Shown: positions 25,666 to 38,541 of the stretch, piece after piece | Layout: each line of letters starts with the position of its first letter | Position numbering within the stretch: position 1 is the first letter of the stretch | DNA from: Ichthyophthirius multifiliis | Lineage: Eukaryota > Ciliophora > Oligohymenophorea > Hymenostomatida | Direction: 5' to 3' | Length of the DNA: 64,000 nt | Assembly (NCBI RefSeq): GCF_000220395.1 | Contig: NW_004086259.1 | Span: 1-64,000 of the forward strand | Notes under the pieces: model-generated | Seen by the model: only the letters and a program-made list of their open reading frames with translations | Told to the model about the DNA's origin: nothing | Databases searched by the model: none | Position numbers and translations under genes: made by a program

Positions 25666-28153
25666 TTATATTATTCTTTATTTTTTATTTTTTTAATTAT
25701 ATTTTAATAATTAAATTATAAATAATGATAAATTAATTATAATTAATAATTTTTTTATTTTTGTTGATTTAGTTATAAAATAACTTCTAAAAAATCTTTA
25801 TATAATTTATAATTTCATATTTATTTATTTTTTAGTTATAATTATTATTTTTATTTATTATTCATTTAATATTCAATCAACAATATACAAGCCGGTTTAT
25901 TTTATTTTTTCAATTTTTTTATTTTAACCTAAAAATTAAATAATCCGGCATATCCATTATTTTATTTTTTTATTTTTTTAAAATAATTGTAGCAAAATAT
26001 TAAATAAATATATAAAGTAATATTTTATATATATATTAAAAAGTAAAATAAAAATACCTCATATCCATCCATAAACTTAATGCATGTTGTGTCATCTTCT
26101 ATTTATAATACTGTCATAATTTTACAATATTCGTAATTAAAAAATAGTATTTAATTTTAAGTATCACAAATAATTAAAATATTATGATAAACTGATTATT
26201 CAATTATTTTTATATTTCTTTTAAGATTTATTTTTCTTAAAATTTCCATTGAAATTTCTTTGTGGATAGTAATAACTCCATTAGAAGTTCCCATAGTAAT
26301 TAGCCCATTAAAATTATCAACTTTAATAGCAAAAATAATATCGAAATATTCTCTATTTTTAAAAGGTTATTTAATCTATATTTCTTCATAATTTTCTCCC
26401 TTATAAAGTTTTATTTCTCCTTTGGAAGCTAAAATAATTTTTTTTCCGAGACAAAGATTAAAGCTTTCAATAAAATCATTTTTCGATTATATTACATAAT
26501 TAGCTTTTCCATCTAATAAATTATAAACCCTTAAGTCTTTATTCGTACATACATAAAGTTTATTATCATTTATATTTCCTTATAAATTAATACAATATAA
26601 ATCTTGCATTTATTTATTATTTTTTTCTATATTTTCTTCAAATTTAAACATTATTATTTTAGAAGTTACCAAGCATAATCTATTTTTCATAATATGCATT
26701 TATTTTATAGAATTTCTTAATTCAGTATTTAAATTTTAAATACAAGTTTATGTCCTTATATCCCATATTTTTATTAAAAAAAGGTCATCAGCTGAAATTA
26801 CCATAGGTGTATTCTCTACACAAACAATTGCAGTTATTATAGTTTGATGTTTTTTCAAATTGCCTATTAGATTAAAGTCATTAAATTATTCGGTTATATT
26901 ATAAATGCTTATATAATTATCATATCCAGCAGTTAAAATAGTTTAATATTATTTAAAAAATGCTATTGAATGTATTTTATTCTATTATCCTTATAGTTAT
27001 TATATTTTTTTCTTTTATATTAAATCTAATAATACAATAGTATTTTCCTATATTAAAATTACTGCTTTTTATAAGTATTAAACTTCACAAACATCAATTA
27101 TGGCTTTACTAAAAGAAATGCTATGCGTATATTTTTCGTTTTCTAAATCCCAGAAATATATATTATTTAGTTTATCACATGTAATCCATTAATTAATTGT
27201 TTCAACATACCTAAAAAATTCATTTAAATAAAATAAATATAATAAATATTTTTTTTTAATTTAATATTACCATATTTTATATTATTCTTCTATTTATCCT
27301 ACTTAGAATACTTTTTCGAATTAAAAATTATCTCTTGCTTCCCAAAATGCTAAAAATCCATCTTTAAAGCAAGATCCTATTCTTTATTATTTTTAAGACC
27401 AGAAAAAATCTAAACAGGCTTATCCTTTAATCTGATATTAAATTATAAAAAAAATAAAAAAAAATTAATATATATTACAAACTAAGATTGTATTTTTAAT
27501 TTCTTAATATTTTTACAATCATTATTATAAAAAAGAAAAATATCTGAATAACTATCTAAAGTAATTATTTAATCTTATTCTTCTATATATCGAGATTAGA
27601 TGATTTAATTTTTGTTATGATGAACAGAATCCATATGTACTTTTTCTTTAGAAATTCTTTTTAATTTGGAATCATTTTCTTATAAAATAATAGGTGCTTA
27701 AAAATCTATATCCTGAAATGTTTTCTCTTATATATTTAGATTGAATTTATTTTCTAAAGGTAATAATTTACTTTCTATTTCCCTTTATTTTTTAATATTA
27801 AATTAGCAAATAAAATTGGAGATATCTTTAAATGTAAGTTTTTATTTATTTTATTCAAACTGACATACAGCTTTAAAAAAGTCACATAAGGAAATTGATA
27901 TATATATTGCGTCATTATAATTTCCTATTGTATGATCTACTATTTTATCAACCATCAAATAGACAAAATCAACTATATCTAAAGAATTTTAATTTGATAA
28001 TAATTCTTTTATTTCTTTAAAGTTTTATATTATATAATTTTATATGTAATTAATATTATATTGTTCAAGGTAAAGTATTCCTTGATCGTTTTTTTATACT
28101 AATATATTATTTATTATTTCTTAAATTTATTCTTCTGAAAAAATCTGCAGCAT
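23731..28153 (-). CDS. long WD40-repeat protein (WDR49/WDR64-like)
   Basis: Starts at ATG 28153 (MLQIFSEEQIQEII) and ends at TGA 23733-23731, roughly 1,250 residues over several exons. A helical N-terminal region with possible EF-hand-like segments (VDFVYLMVDKIVDH; KLTFKDISNFICQF) precedes two rows of WD40 blades. Clear blades include FKQYQTILTAGYDNYISIYN, NTPMVISADDLFLIKIWDIR, ITMGTSNGVITIHKE, and KLLFTCGVDGFIKAWKYP. The N-terminal helices plus double propeller resemble the animal WDR49/WDR64 group, common in ciliates and linked to cilia; that subfamily call is inference. A large intron of about 470 bases (about 25590-26056) separates two exons and carries a (TA)n array. The C-terminal 350 residues are basic, Gln/Lys-rich and unrecognised. 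Confidence 0.75.
25621..25664. repeat. (TA)n microsatellite
   Basis: A TA run of about 40 bases within the large intron of the WD40 gene. Confidence 0.9.
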
Positions 28154-28324
28154 TTTTTTTATTTTCTAAGAAATAAATTGATGAATATTTTATGATAATA
28201 AAATAACGAATTTTTAAAAAAAATTTCTTTTTTTATTAAAATAAAAAAAATAAAAATATATTAAATTTTTTATTTAATATTTTAGTAAGTAATAATTTTT
28301 TTTTTTTTTTTTTTTAATATAATC

Positions 28325-28325
<1 letters not shown>

Positions 28326-28365
<40 letters not shown>
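28326..28365. repeat. (TA)n microsatellite
   Basis: An almost perfect TA run with one G substitution, just 3' of the small minus-strand gene. Confidence 0.85.
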
Positions 28366-28380
28366 GTATTCTTCATTTTC

Positions 28381-29075
28381 TCATAGTACCTTTATGTTTT
28401 ACAAATGCTTCTGTATATGTATTTACATCGTTAACTTTATTATTAAACTAAGTATTTCTATTATTTATATCTTTTTTCATTTATTCACTGAAATCTAAAT
28501 TAAAAAATATTTTACATTAGTATTAAAATAAAAAAAATTAATTACTATGAACTATACCATAGACAGATTTTTTATTTTCTGTTTCGATTCCATCAAACAT
28601 TAATTTTATATGGTCCATTTAAAAGTATTTTTTTCTTAAGTTATCTTCATTAACTTTTTATTCTATTTATTCTATATATATAAAATATAAAAATTTTGTA
28701 TTTTTTTCAATTTAAATAAAAAATAATTTAACTTTTAAACAGATCACTTTACAAAGGATTATTTTTTTAATTTTTAATTTTTTCGAAATTTTCTTAAACA
28801 TATAAATTTGATTCTTTGTATGTTGGAAATATTTTATGAGTATCTTAATATCCTTATGATATTTTCGCTCCTACGCCATTTATATTAGTGCCATCATTAT
28901 AAGGTAAAACTAATTATTAAGTTCTTCCCTTTAAAGTTGCTTATTATCTTATTTATTATCTTGCATATTCTGGTTCTAATCCTTCACGGTCTATTAATTC
29001 ATCTTCATGTTAATTCCATTCATCTGCTCTTTCTTAAAGTATTTGAATTTTTATTTATTTTTATATAAAATTCAT
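28381..29075 (-). CDS. small protein of unknown function
   Basis: About 170 residues in three exons. ATG at 29075 gives MNFIQKQIKIQILQERADEW, then an acidic stretch and Gln/Arg-rich segments (YARQQIRQQATLKGRTQQ; VLPYNDGTNINGVGAKISQG). After an intron (about 28680-28740) comes KKYFQMDHIKLMFDGIET. A second intron (about 28500-28555) joins KKSVY to DFSEQMKKDINNRN, and the protein ends GTMRK at TGA 28383-28381. The clean splice fits and codon composition support a real gene. No domain is recognised. It lies head-to-tail upstream of the WD40 gene and divergent from the synaptojanin-like gene. Confidence 0.6.
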
Positions 29076-29387
29076 TATAAATAGTTTTATTATTAATTTA
29101 TTTTTTATTTTATTTTGTTATTATTAATTAATTATTAATTAAAATAACTTAGTTTAAGATTTTAATCTTAAAATAAATACTATAATAGCTCATTATGTTA
29201 TTATGTAATTAATTTAATTATTAACATTTTATATAAATATATATTATTTATATAAAAAAGTCAAAAATATATAAATTATTAATAAATAATATTTTTATTT
29301 AATATAAATTAATTGATATTATATATAAATATAAATATTAAAAGAAAATATTAAATATATTATAAATCAAAATAAAATAAAATAAAA
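29076..29387. other. divergent promoter region
   Basis: 312 bases of A/T DNA between two divergent genes; no motif seen. Confidence 0.5.
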
Positions 29388-32300
29388 ATGTAGACTAATT
29401 CGCCTGATCATAAAAGGGCAATATAAATATTCATAACAGACTCTTTATTAATAGTAGGATAATTTAATTTAATTATTTAAAAAATAAAAAATTCCATAAA
29501 AAATAGATAAGAAATAAATAATTAAAATAAAATGATTCAATTAAGATGATTATAGACCGTAATACAAGCTAAATATAATTTTAGAGTAAAATAAAAAAAA
29601 AAGAATTTTTTAAAAAGTCTATTTTTTGTTTTGTTTAAATAATAAAAATAAAAACTTTATAATTATAAAAATAAAAAAAAGAATTAGAATAACATACTGA
29701 AAAAATAGACAAAGAAATAGTTGCAGATGGAATAATTGGAATTATAAGCATTCTAAATTATTAGTTTTTAATAATAATTTCGAAAAAAATACTAGTCGCT
29801 ACTTTATAAAAAAAACATAATATTTATTAAATATAATAAATAGAATTTGTTTCTTTGACAAAATTTTAAAAAAACGATGAATACCCAAAAGAAGTTCAAA
29901 AATATTTAGAAGGAATACATCAAGTTTTTTTTTTTATTATTTTTATTTTTATAGAAAAATAAATAAAATAAAATAAAGATTTTTAAAAAAAGACATTATT
30001 TTTCACCAACCTATCCTTTGAGCCTCTGCCGTAAAAAAATAGTTGAAAAAGAATAATAAAATGATATTTTTTGTTGGAATTAGAATATATAAAAACAATT
30101 ATTTTAATAAAATACATCGAATCCAGATTAAAATTAATGCTGGTCAGTATAAATTATTTAAGGTTATGTAGGTTAATTCATCTAGGCTTTAAAAAACAAA
30201 CAAAACTTATCAATAACATTAATATGTAGACGTTCATTTAAACGTGGTGGTACGAGATACATACATAGAGGTGCAGATTCAAATGGGTTTGTAGCAAATT
30301 ATTGCGAAAATGAACTATTAGTTGAATACAAAGACTAAATGATAAGTTACTTATCCATAAGGGGAAGTGTTCCTCTTTTTTGGGAACAAAAAGGGTTTTA
30401 AGCGTAACTTAGAATAACTCGAGGTGAAGAATTAAATACTGAAGTATGTAAAAAACATTTTGATTATATAAGAAAATCTTATGGGAATTGTGGAAATACA
30501 GTTGAAGTGGTAAATTTGATGTTGTTAGGGGATAAATAGGAATAAATTCTATCTGAAAAATTCGAGAGTAATTTAAATGGTACTGAAGGAATAGAATACG
30601 TGCATTTTGATTTTCATAAAAGGGCTGATGATTTAGATGAATATGTATATGATTTTTGTAAAAAAAAATAAGAATTCGGATTTTTAGTTGAAAACAATAA
30701 TAACGAAGAAATAATTGAAGAATAAAAAGGGATTTATAGAATTAATTGCAAAGATTGTTTAGATAGAACTAATTCTTTTATGATGAGGGTCTGTTTTTGG
30801 ACTCTTATGGATATTATTAAAAATTTAAATGTGAGCTTTTTAGATGAGAGTGAATTTTAAACACTTATGTCTGGTTTGTAGGTAAAAGGGCTTTTTGATA
30901 AAGGATAAAATTCCAGTTTTGTGAATTAATTTAAGTAGTTATGGATTGAAAATGGAAATAATATTTCTAAATTGTATGCTGGAACGGATTCTACGACTAA
31001 AAATGCATCAAAAGGACTTAAATTTAAAATGGATTGTTATTTAATTGGGATTAAAAGGTTTGTTAATGGAAATATTAAAGACTCTTTTAAAATGAAGTGT
31101 CTGAATTATATTATGGGATAGAATTAAGAATAATAAATTTATGGTATAAATATTTTATTTTACTTATTTATATATTTAATTTTATTATAGATTATTGTTT
31201 ACCTGATGATGTTAATTAATAATTAATAAAAAAAAAAAATGAATATATTAAATAAGTTAAATTAAATATTTAAATAATTACTTGGAACGTAATGAATCTT
31301 AATTCAGATAAATAAATTATACTAGATAAGTTTTTTGATACAAAAGGATAGAATAATCCTGATATAATAGTCATAGGTTTATAAGAAATTGTAAAATAGA
31401 AAAAATTTAAAATATAGAATATTTTTTAAACCAATCATGATATTAATTCAGTATAATAATGGACATAAATAGTTACATATAATTTAAAAAACTAATTAAA
31501 TGATAATTATATACTAGTTGATTCACATGATATGGTAGGAAACTTATTACTTATTTATGCAAAAGACATGAAAATCAATTAAATAAAAAATATAGAACAT
31601 GATTCTATAAAATGTGGTTTTGCAAAAAAAGTTGGAAATGTAGGTATAAAAATAAAAAAAATAGTATAATCATAAAATTACAAAATTAAAATAAATGAAT
31701 ATTTGTTTTAATTATATTAAATAATATTAAAAAGAAAAATATAAAATTAAAAAAAAAGATTTAATATTATAATTAGCAATTAAGCTAATATAAAAAAATA
31801 TGAATATAAATATATATATATATATAAATAAATTATATATATATATATTTATTTTATTTATATATTTTTTTGATTTTCTAAAAAATTTATATTTATTTTT
31901 CTTATAGGAGGTACTGTTTGTAGATTTGAAATAGATGATGTTAAAATATGCTTTGTTAATTGTTTTTTAACTTCTGGAAGAAATAAAAAGAAAGTAGAAG
32001 AAAGATTCGAAATTTTAAATTAAATACATAATACTGCTTTTTAAAAAGATGGAATGGGAAAAGTTAAAGGAAATTTAATTAATACTGCTGATATAATTTT
32101 TGTTTTTGGAGATCTCAACTTTAGGGTCGATATGGAATATAAAGTTACTTAAGAAATTATTTAAAGCTATCAATATCTCGTTTTGAAATAGTAAATTGAT
32201 GAATCATATAATATGATTAAGCAATTACTTAAAAAAGATCAATTTTCATAAAATTATAAAAACGATTCTATCATGAAGGATTATTTTGAATAATAAATCA

Positions 32301-32903
32301 ACTTTCCTCCTAATTTTAATGATTCTTCTAAAAAAAATAGAACATCTTCATGGTAAACATTATTATTTTTATTTTTATATTTTGTTTTATTTAATTTTAT
32401 TTACTTTTATTAATTAATATTAAATAAAATTTTTTAATCGAATTCACATCGATTATATTTTTAAGGTTTCATATTTAAAATAAAAATTATATTAATTTAA
32501 TTATTAAATAAATAAATTATTTTTTTTCTTTATTTTCAATATAATACATTTACTAATCTATATAATAATAAAATAAATTCTTTAAAAAAAATTGACTTTT
32601 TTTATTTTTTTAATTTTAGGAGAGGAAGAATACTTATTAAGACAAAAGAAGAAAATAATTGCTTTGAATAACTTTTTTATTGTTCAAATTATACCAATTA
32701 ATTTTCTGATCATTCGTATATTTTTTTTTATAAATTATCATGATATATTTATTTAATTAAAATAAAGGTCAGTTTCTGGATATTTTGTTACATAAACAGA
32801 AATATTAAATGAAGAAAAACGTCAATAAATAATTGAAGAAATTTTCAAAGAAAAAAACATTTAAATAAGTGATAATATAGCATTCGAGGACACAATCGTA
32901 TGA
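29388..32903 (+). CDS. synaptojanin-like phosphoinositide phosphatase (Sac1 + inositol 5-phosphatase)
   Basis: The N-terminal Sac1 domain shows GIIGIISILNYQFLIIISKK, RRSFKRGGTRYIHRGADSNG, and the catalytic RINCKDCLDRTNSF (about 30740-30780, the Cx5R P-loop). A second catalytic domain of the inositol-polyphosphate 5-phosphatase fold follows: ITWNVMNLN, IVIGLQEIV, VKICFVNCFLTSG, VFGDLNFRVD, INFPPNFND, RGRILIK and a split SDHS/SVSGYF. Sac1 modules remove 3-/4-phosphates and the 5-phosphatase removes the 5-phosphate from PI(4,5)P2, so the fused enzyme can dephosphorylate PIPs fully, typically at endocytic membrane. There are at least six introns, including about 29625-29680, 31147-31190 and 31690-31905. 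The usual W-x-DRIL appears as W/RGRIL across an intron, so that junction may be mis-spliced here. No proline-rich tail is present. Confidence 0.88.
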
Positions 32904-33194
32904 AAGAAAATAATAAATAAAATATTAATTAATTATTTAATATATTTTATAAAATTCTGAAATATATTTATTTTTTAATACAGTTTTTATCTTAGATTTA
33001 AAACTAAAATTGGCTTCTTTTTACTATTTATTTTTTTAATAAAAATATAAAAGTAGATTAATTAAAAATAAAATACTTTTATATATGTAGAAACGCAAAT
33101 TATTATTTTTTTATATTTAAATTTTTCCGTAAATAAAAAAAAATAAAAATTCAATAAAAAAAAAACAAATATAATTAAAACATAAATACATAAA

Positions 33195-34190
33195 ATGGAA
33201 AAAAAACTAAAAATAGACGATTTCGAAATGAAAGCTGTTTTAGGTAAAGGAGCATATGCCAAGGTTGTTTTAGTAAAAAAGAAGGATAACTAGAAGTTAT
33301 ATGCATTGAAAATATTAAAAAAAGAAATGGTAGAAAATAGAAAGCAAGAAAAGCATGTAATGACTGAAAGAAATCTATTAATAAATTTGAATCATCCGTT
33401 TATTATAAAAATGGAATATTCATTTTAAAGTGAAGCAAAGCTATATTTTTGTCTTGAATACTGTCCAGGTGGGGAATTATTTAATTTATTGTAAAAACGT
33501 GAATAATTTAATGAAGATCAAACAAGATTTTATGTTAGTTAAATTGTCTTGGCATTAGAATTTATTCACAAAAATAATGTCATGTACCGTGATTTGAAAC
33601 CTGAAAATGTTCTTATAGATAAATAAGGATATATCAGAATTACAGATTTTGGTCTTTCTAGAGATAATATAAAAGGATATAACGATGCAAAAACAGTTTG
33701 TGGAACTCCTGAGTATTTAGCACCGGAAATCATTCTAAAATAGGGATATGGAAAAGCTGTAGATTGGTGGACACTTGGGTGCTTGATTTATGAATTATTA
33801 ACTGGTCTTCCACCTTTTTATAATGATAATAATAATGACATGCTTTTTGAAAAAATTATGAACGAAAATTTTATTTTTAATAAATAATGGACAAAGTAAT
33901 GTTAAAATTTATTATAAGGTTTGCTTTAAAAAAATCCTAAATAAAGGCTTGGATATAATGGGTCTTAAGAAATTAAAGAGCATCCCTGGTTTAATAATCT
34001 AGATTGGGAAGTTTTATTAAAAAAATAATATAAACCGCCTTTTATTCCTTAGTTGAAGAGTGAAACTTCACTTTGTCATTTTGATGAAGAATTTATTTAA
34101 ATGCCTATTAATTCACATAATTAAGCTGAATCTTTGTAAGGAAAACATAAAGAATTTGAAGGATTTACCTATTCCACTTAAAAAATATGA
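33195..34190 (+). CDS. AGC-family Ser/Thr protein kinase
   Basis: An intronless frame of 331 residues, ATG 33195 to TGA 34188-34190. The kinase domain starts almost at the N-terminus ([20 protein letters not shown]), with [10 protein letters not shown], the AGC-type catalytic loop [21 protein letters not shown], and an activation loop [12 protein letters not shown] carrying the PDK1-site Thr position. [15 protein letters not shown] and [13 protein letters not shown] follow. The C-terminal tail ends with a hydrophobic motif, FEGFTYS, which fits F-x-x-F-S/T-Y of Akt/S6K/SGK/RSK kinases. There is no PH or regulatory domain, so it is closest to an SGK/S6K-like or minimal Akt-like kinase; finer assignment is not possible by eye. 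Confidence 0.93.
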
Positions 34191-34329
34191 TAATAAAATA
34201 TTAAAAAAAAAAAACTTCATTTAAATTTATATATCATTTTATAAATATATAATATATAATTTTATTTCTATACTTATAATAAAAATAAATAATATTTCAA
34301 TTTAAAATTTTTCTTTTTTTAAAAAATTT

Positions 34330-36205
34330 TCAAGGTTCTAATACTTTTATTAAATAAAATATTTCTTTATCTCTCCAATAAGAATATGAATTATCAAAAA
34401 CTATTCTATAATAGCCTGGTAAATTAACCAATGAAAATCCCTTATATAAAATAAATAGTTTAGTAACATTATTTTTATTAAAAAAATTTATTTTTTTACA
34501 ATAACTGGTTATTTATGAGATTCTGATGTTTATAATCTTACTATAGTCTATATTGATTTTTCTTTATCGTATTAATCTGGTTTAATTTCACTATTTAATA
34601 AATCAAGTCTAAATAATCCGAATTTTATATCATAATCTATAGATTTAAAGCTCCAATAGATAATACTATCGGGTTTTTCAATCTAAAAAAAAATTAAAAT
34701 AAATTTTTATTATTAATGTTTAAAAAAATAATAATAAATACAAGAATATTATATAAGAAAAATTATCCAGCTTATATTTTTTTGTATAAAGGATAATTAA
34801 TTTATAAATTGAGATTTCTGAATTTATATTAAACGTCAACATCATATGAATAGCTTAAAGCTTTTACACTATAATACTATACATCGAAAAATAATAAAAA
34901 GAAAAATAAATAACAAAAAAGTTAAAAATTACTTTACTCTATTTTAATGCATTTATATAAGAACTTTTTTACAATCTTTAAACTAAACTTTAATCACTAT
35001 TTTAATCTTATAAAATTTTATATAAGAAAATTGTAGGTTCTTTTAATTAAACAGTATCGTTTGAATATAAACTAATATTAGATAAAACTACATATATAGG
35101 TCCTGATAGGAGATTTCTTATTTATTAGTTTTTTTCGAAAATATAATAAAGTCTTCTAATTATCAAAAAACATCTTAAATTTAATTAAACTTAATTTGGG
35201 TTAAGCAATATTTCGTTAAGAAAACTCCCCACACTTAAATAAATATGAGGATAGTTTACAAGAATACATTAACAAGTTTTTAATGTGAAATATTTAGTTC
35301 CTTAAAATCTCGGAGTATCAAATATTATTTAAAATTCAACTGGAAAAACATATCTATCTATAATATCAAGTATTTAATTATAAAAATGTATTTTTTATTC
35401 TTCAGAATCACATTCTATAATTGCTAAATTTGCGAAAATTTCATTCAAATAAGAGCATAAAATTTGATATTATTAATTAACGCTATCACATTTTCCTAAA
35501 AGGACAATAATTAATTTTATTGCTTCACTTTTCCCTTACAAATGTTTTATATTTGAAAATTTTAATATGTTTGATATCATTTCTTTTTACTTTTTTAATT
35601 TTAAAAAAATAAATAAAAATAAGTTATTTTACATCTTAGGTTGGAAATTATTCTTATTCATCTTTTTCAATTAAAGAGTTTATTTATTAATAAATATTTT
35701 AATGTTTTTATTATAAAATGTTAATAAATTTTGCATGAGCGGCTCTAATATTAAAATCCACGTACGTATTTTAAAATTTATCAATAAGAATATAAAATCC
35801 ATTCAAAATATCAACAATAATCGCATTTTTATCATTTAAAACACAAATTTAGTCAATTACATCATTATTAGTGAATAAAAAACTAAATAAATTTTCCACT
35901 TTTAATAATTTTTTCACATTGTGTAATTGTGAAAGGTATATTATTTTGTTAAAAAAAATTGTATCAAACATTTTTATATTGTAATTTATTATATCTTAAA
36001 ATAATAAATATAATTCATTATATTCAAAATCTAATTATGTCAAATCGTCATTATGAAAAGCATTTTTAATTGCTAATTTTAATATTTGAGAATAATCTTT
36101 TTATAATTATTCGTTTCCTTGATTTTCTTCATTATATATTGCTTATAAATCCATTTGGCATTCTTCTGAAATTTGAGGGTTTTATTCAGATTCTTCAGTT
36201 TACAT
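34330..36205 (-). CDS. protein with C-terminal GOLD-like domain
   Basis: About 560 residues in several exons, ATG at 36205 (MQTEESEQNPQISEE) to TGA 34332-34330. The long N-terminal part is helical (KKLLKVENLFSFLF, NIRAAHAKFINILQ, LIIVLLGKCDSVNQQYQILC, QLNLRCFLIIRRLYYIFEKN) and could be an armadillo/HEAT-like solenoid; I do not recognise it. The C-terminal 120 residues resemble a GOLD domain: SIIYWSFKSIDYDIKFGLFR, then GYYRIVFDNSYSYWRDKEIFY, the W-x-F/h-D-I and FDNSYS-K-Y signatures found in Sec14-like and p24 proteins. GOLD domains mediate protein or lipid contacts in membrane traffic. There is no signal peptide or transmembrane segment, so it should be cytosolic. Introns lie near 34683-34760, 34885-34930 and 35590-35640. 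Confidence 0.65.
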
Positions 36206-36518
36206 AAATATAAATAAATAAATATTAAAAATATCTTTCTAAAAATAAATAAAATATATATATATTTTTTTAAATAATATTTAATAAACATATAAAATAA
36301 AATATACAAAAATTTAAAATATATATTTAAGTAAAATTAAACTTTTTTTATTTAATAAATTAAAAAAGAAATATCATAAAAATAAAATAAATATATAAAT
36401 CTAATTGAATTTTAATTTTTTTTAATTACTATAAAGAAAAAAAAATGTATAATAATTTTATTAGTTTTTCTAAATAATTAATAATAAAAAATTTATATAT
36501 AATTATTTAAAAAAATAA
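36206..36518. other. intergenic A/T-rich DNA
   Basis: 313 bases between two minus-strand genes; open frames here are Y/I/K low-complexity only. Confidence 0.5.
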
Positions 36519-37832
36519 TCATATTTTATCTATAACAGTTTTATATGCTAGATTTAAGTTACTTTTTAATAATTTTAAATATGTAAGATCTTCATATAAA
36601 TTTTTATAAACATTTTTATTTTCATTACATTAATTAAATCCGCAAATATTTAACAATTCAATACCGCTTTTATAATTAAAAAGACATTTTAATTTATCAT
36701 TATTAAAATTAATTTATTTATATTTTTCATCATTTGGAAATTCTATTAAATTATTTAATAATCTTTCTAAAAATATTTTACTTTTTACAAGTAATTCGAA
36801 AGTTTTTTTTTATTCATTGTATAAGTTTTCTAATTTGATTTACATTTATTCGCAAATAGTTTTTGTTTCTTTGTTTTCTTCTATGTTTTCTTTATTTTTT
36901 TATTCAACTTAATTTATTTTCTAGGATAATTATCTTTTCAAGCTATTAAAATTTTCTTAATCAATTTTTTATTAAAAATTAATAAGAATATCATCATTAT
37001 GAATCATTAGGCTTTCATATAAAAATTTTTAAATTATTTTAAGACAGTTCAATAAATGCTCTTATAAATAAATAATAAGGATATTTTTGCTATTTTAGAA
37101 TGAATTTTTAAGAATATTAATAATTTATTTTTGAGTTTCTTTATTTTTTTCATTTTAAATATCAAAATAAATTCCTTTTCTATCATTATTTGATTTTGAA
37201 AAGAAATGTATTATATTACTAATATTAAAATGAGCTTTGCATTCTTAACTAATTAAATTTTAATTTTTACTAATATATAATTTAAAGGTTTTACTTTATA
37301 AATCGTGCTTATTATTATTTATTAATATATCTTGGTTATCATATAAAAGTACTGGCAAATTAATTTTTTCCAAAATAGATTCATTTGCAAAAAACTTATA
37401 TTCGTTTCGTAAAAAATTATCATCTTCTAAAATGCATATATTCTTTGGTTTTATATTGTTTTTGCGAAAAATTTGAATTAGGCTTTCTGACACTTATGAT
37501 TATTTTATATGGATTACTATAATTTTAAAATCAAATATTATTTTTAATTCTTATTCTTTTAATTATATTAAATTATCTACATTCTATGCGTATACGTATT
37601 ATATAGATTTATATAAAAATTCAAATGGAGATGATTATAAATTATTTTTGAGTACTTAATGATTAGTTAAAAGTGTATACATATATGATATATTTATTTT
37701 GAAAACTATAAAATCTTGGATTTAATTTAAAAGCTTTTTTTCTTTTATTCCGTTACATGATTGCATGTATTTTTTAGATTTCTCATTTTATAATTATTCT
37801 TGTTTAGAAATACATGATATACATTTTCCCAT
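36519..37832 (-). CDS. acylated protein with rhodanese-like region and C-terminal PUB domain
   Basis: One intronless frame of 437 residues, ATG 37832 to TGA 36521-36519. The N-terminus MGKCISCISKQ fits N-myristoylation (Gly2) with palmitoylated Cys4/Cys7. Residues about 90-165 look rhodanese-like (FKIIVIHIKQSQVSESLIQI ... NICILEDDNFLRNEYKFF), but no active-site Cys loop is obvious. A coiled coil follows (IDQENFNSLKRQLSQKINQ). Residues about 345-430 match the PUB domain (FLERLLNNLIEFPNDEKYKQ, FNYKSGIELLNICGFNQ), a module that binds the C-terminus of p97/VCP in PNGase, UBXN6 and HOIP. The inferred role is a membrane-anchored p97 adaptor. The PUB call is fairly strong; the rhodanese call is weak. 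Confidence 0.72.
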
Positions 37833-38065
37833 TTATTCTTTGGTAAGCTTAAATAGGTTAATTAATTTATTAAAATCTATTTATTTTTAATAAAAAATAA
37901 TTATACCTATTATTTTTTTATAAAAAAATATATGTATATTTATTTATATTATTATTATTATAATCAACTTTTATTATTACATAAAAAACAAGTATTTAAA
38001 CATATTTTTATTTGTTTATTTTTTGTTTATTAAGATTTTTTATTCTTAATCTTAAATTAACAAAA

Positions 38066-38482
38066 ATGACAAGAGAACTTATTACAATATAAGTAGGATA
38101 ATGTGGAAATTAAATAGGAACAAAATTTTGGGAATTAGCTTTAAAAGAACATGCAAAATTTAATAAACAAAATATATATGATGATGCACTTTCAACTTTT
38201 TTTAGAAATTTAAAAAAAAACAAAGAACTTTAACCAGGATCAGAAATTCACAATTTAAAAGCAAGAGTAATTAAATAAAAAAATAAAAAAATTATTTAAT
38301 AAAAGGCGATTGTGATTGATATGGAAGAAAGAGTTATAAATGAAATAATAAAAAGCGGTTTAAAATAAATAAAATAATAAAATAAATATAATAATTTTGT
38401 GAAGATATAGGAGAATTATTTGATTAAAGACAAGTTATAAATGATGTAGGAGGAGCAGGAAACAATTGGTATTAAAAAAAAA

Positions 38483-38541
<59 letters not shown>

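Noticed and set aside
36079-36309. Minus-strand frame resembling a small membrane protein
   Set aside because: It overlaps the 5' exon of the GOLD-domain gene in another frame; composition is that of A/T spacer.
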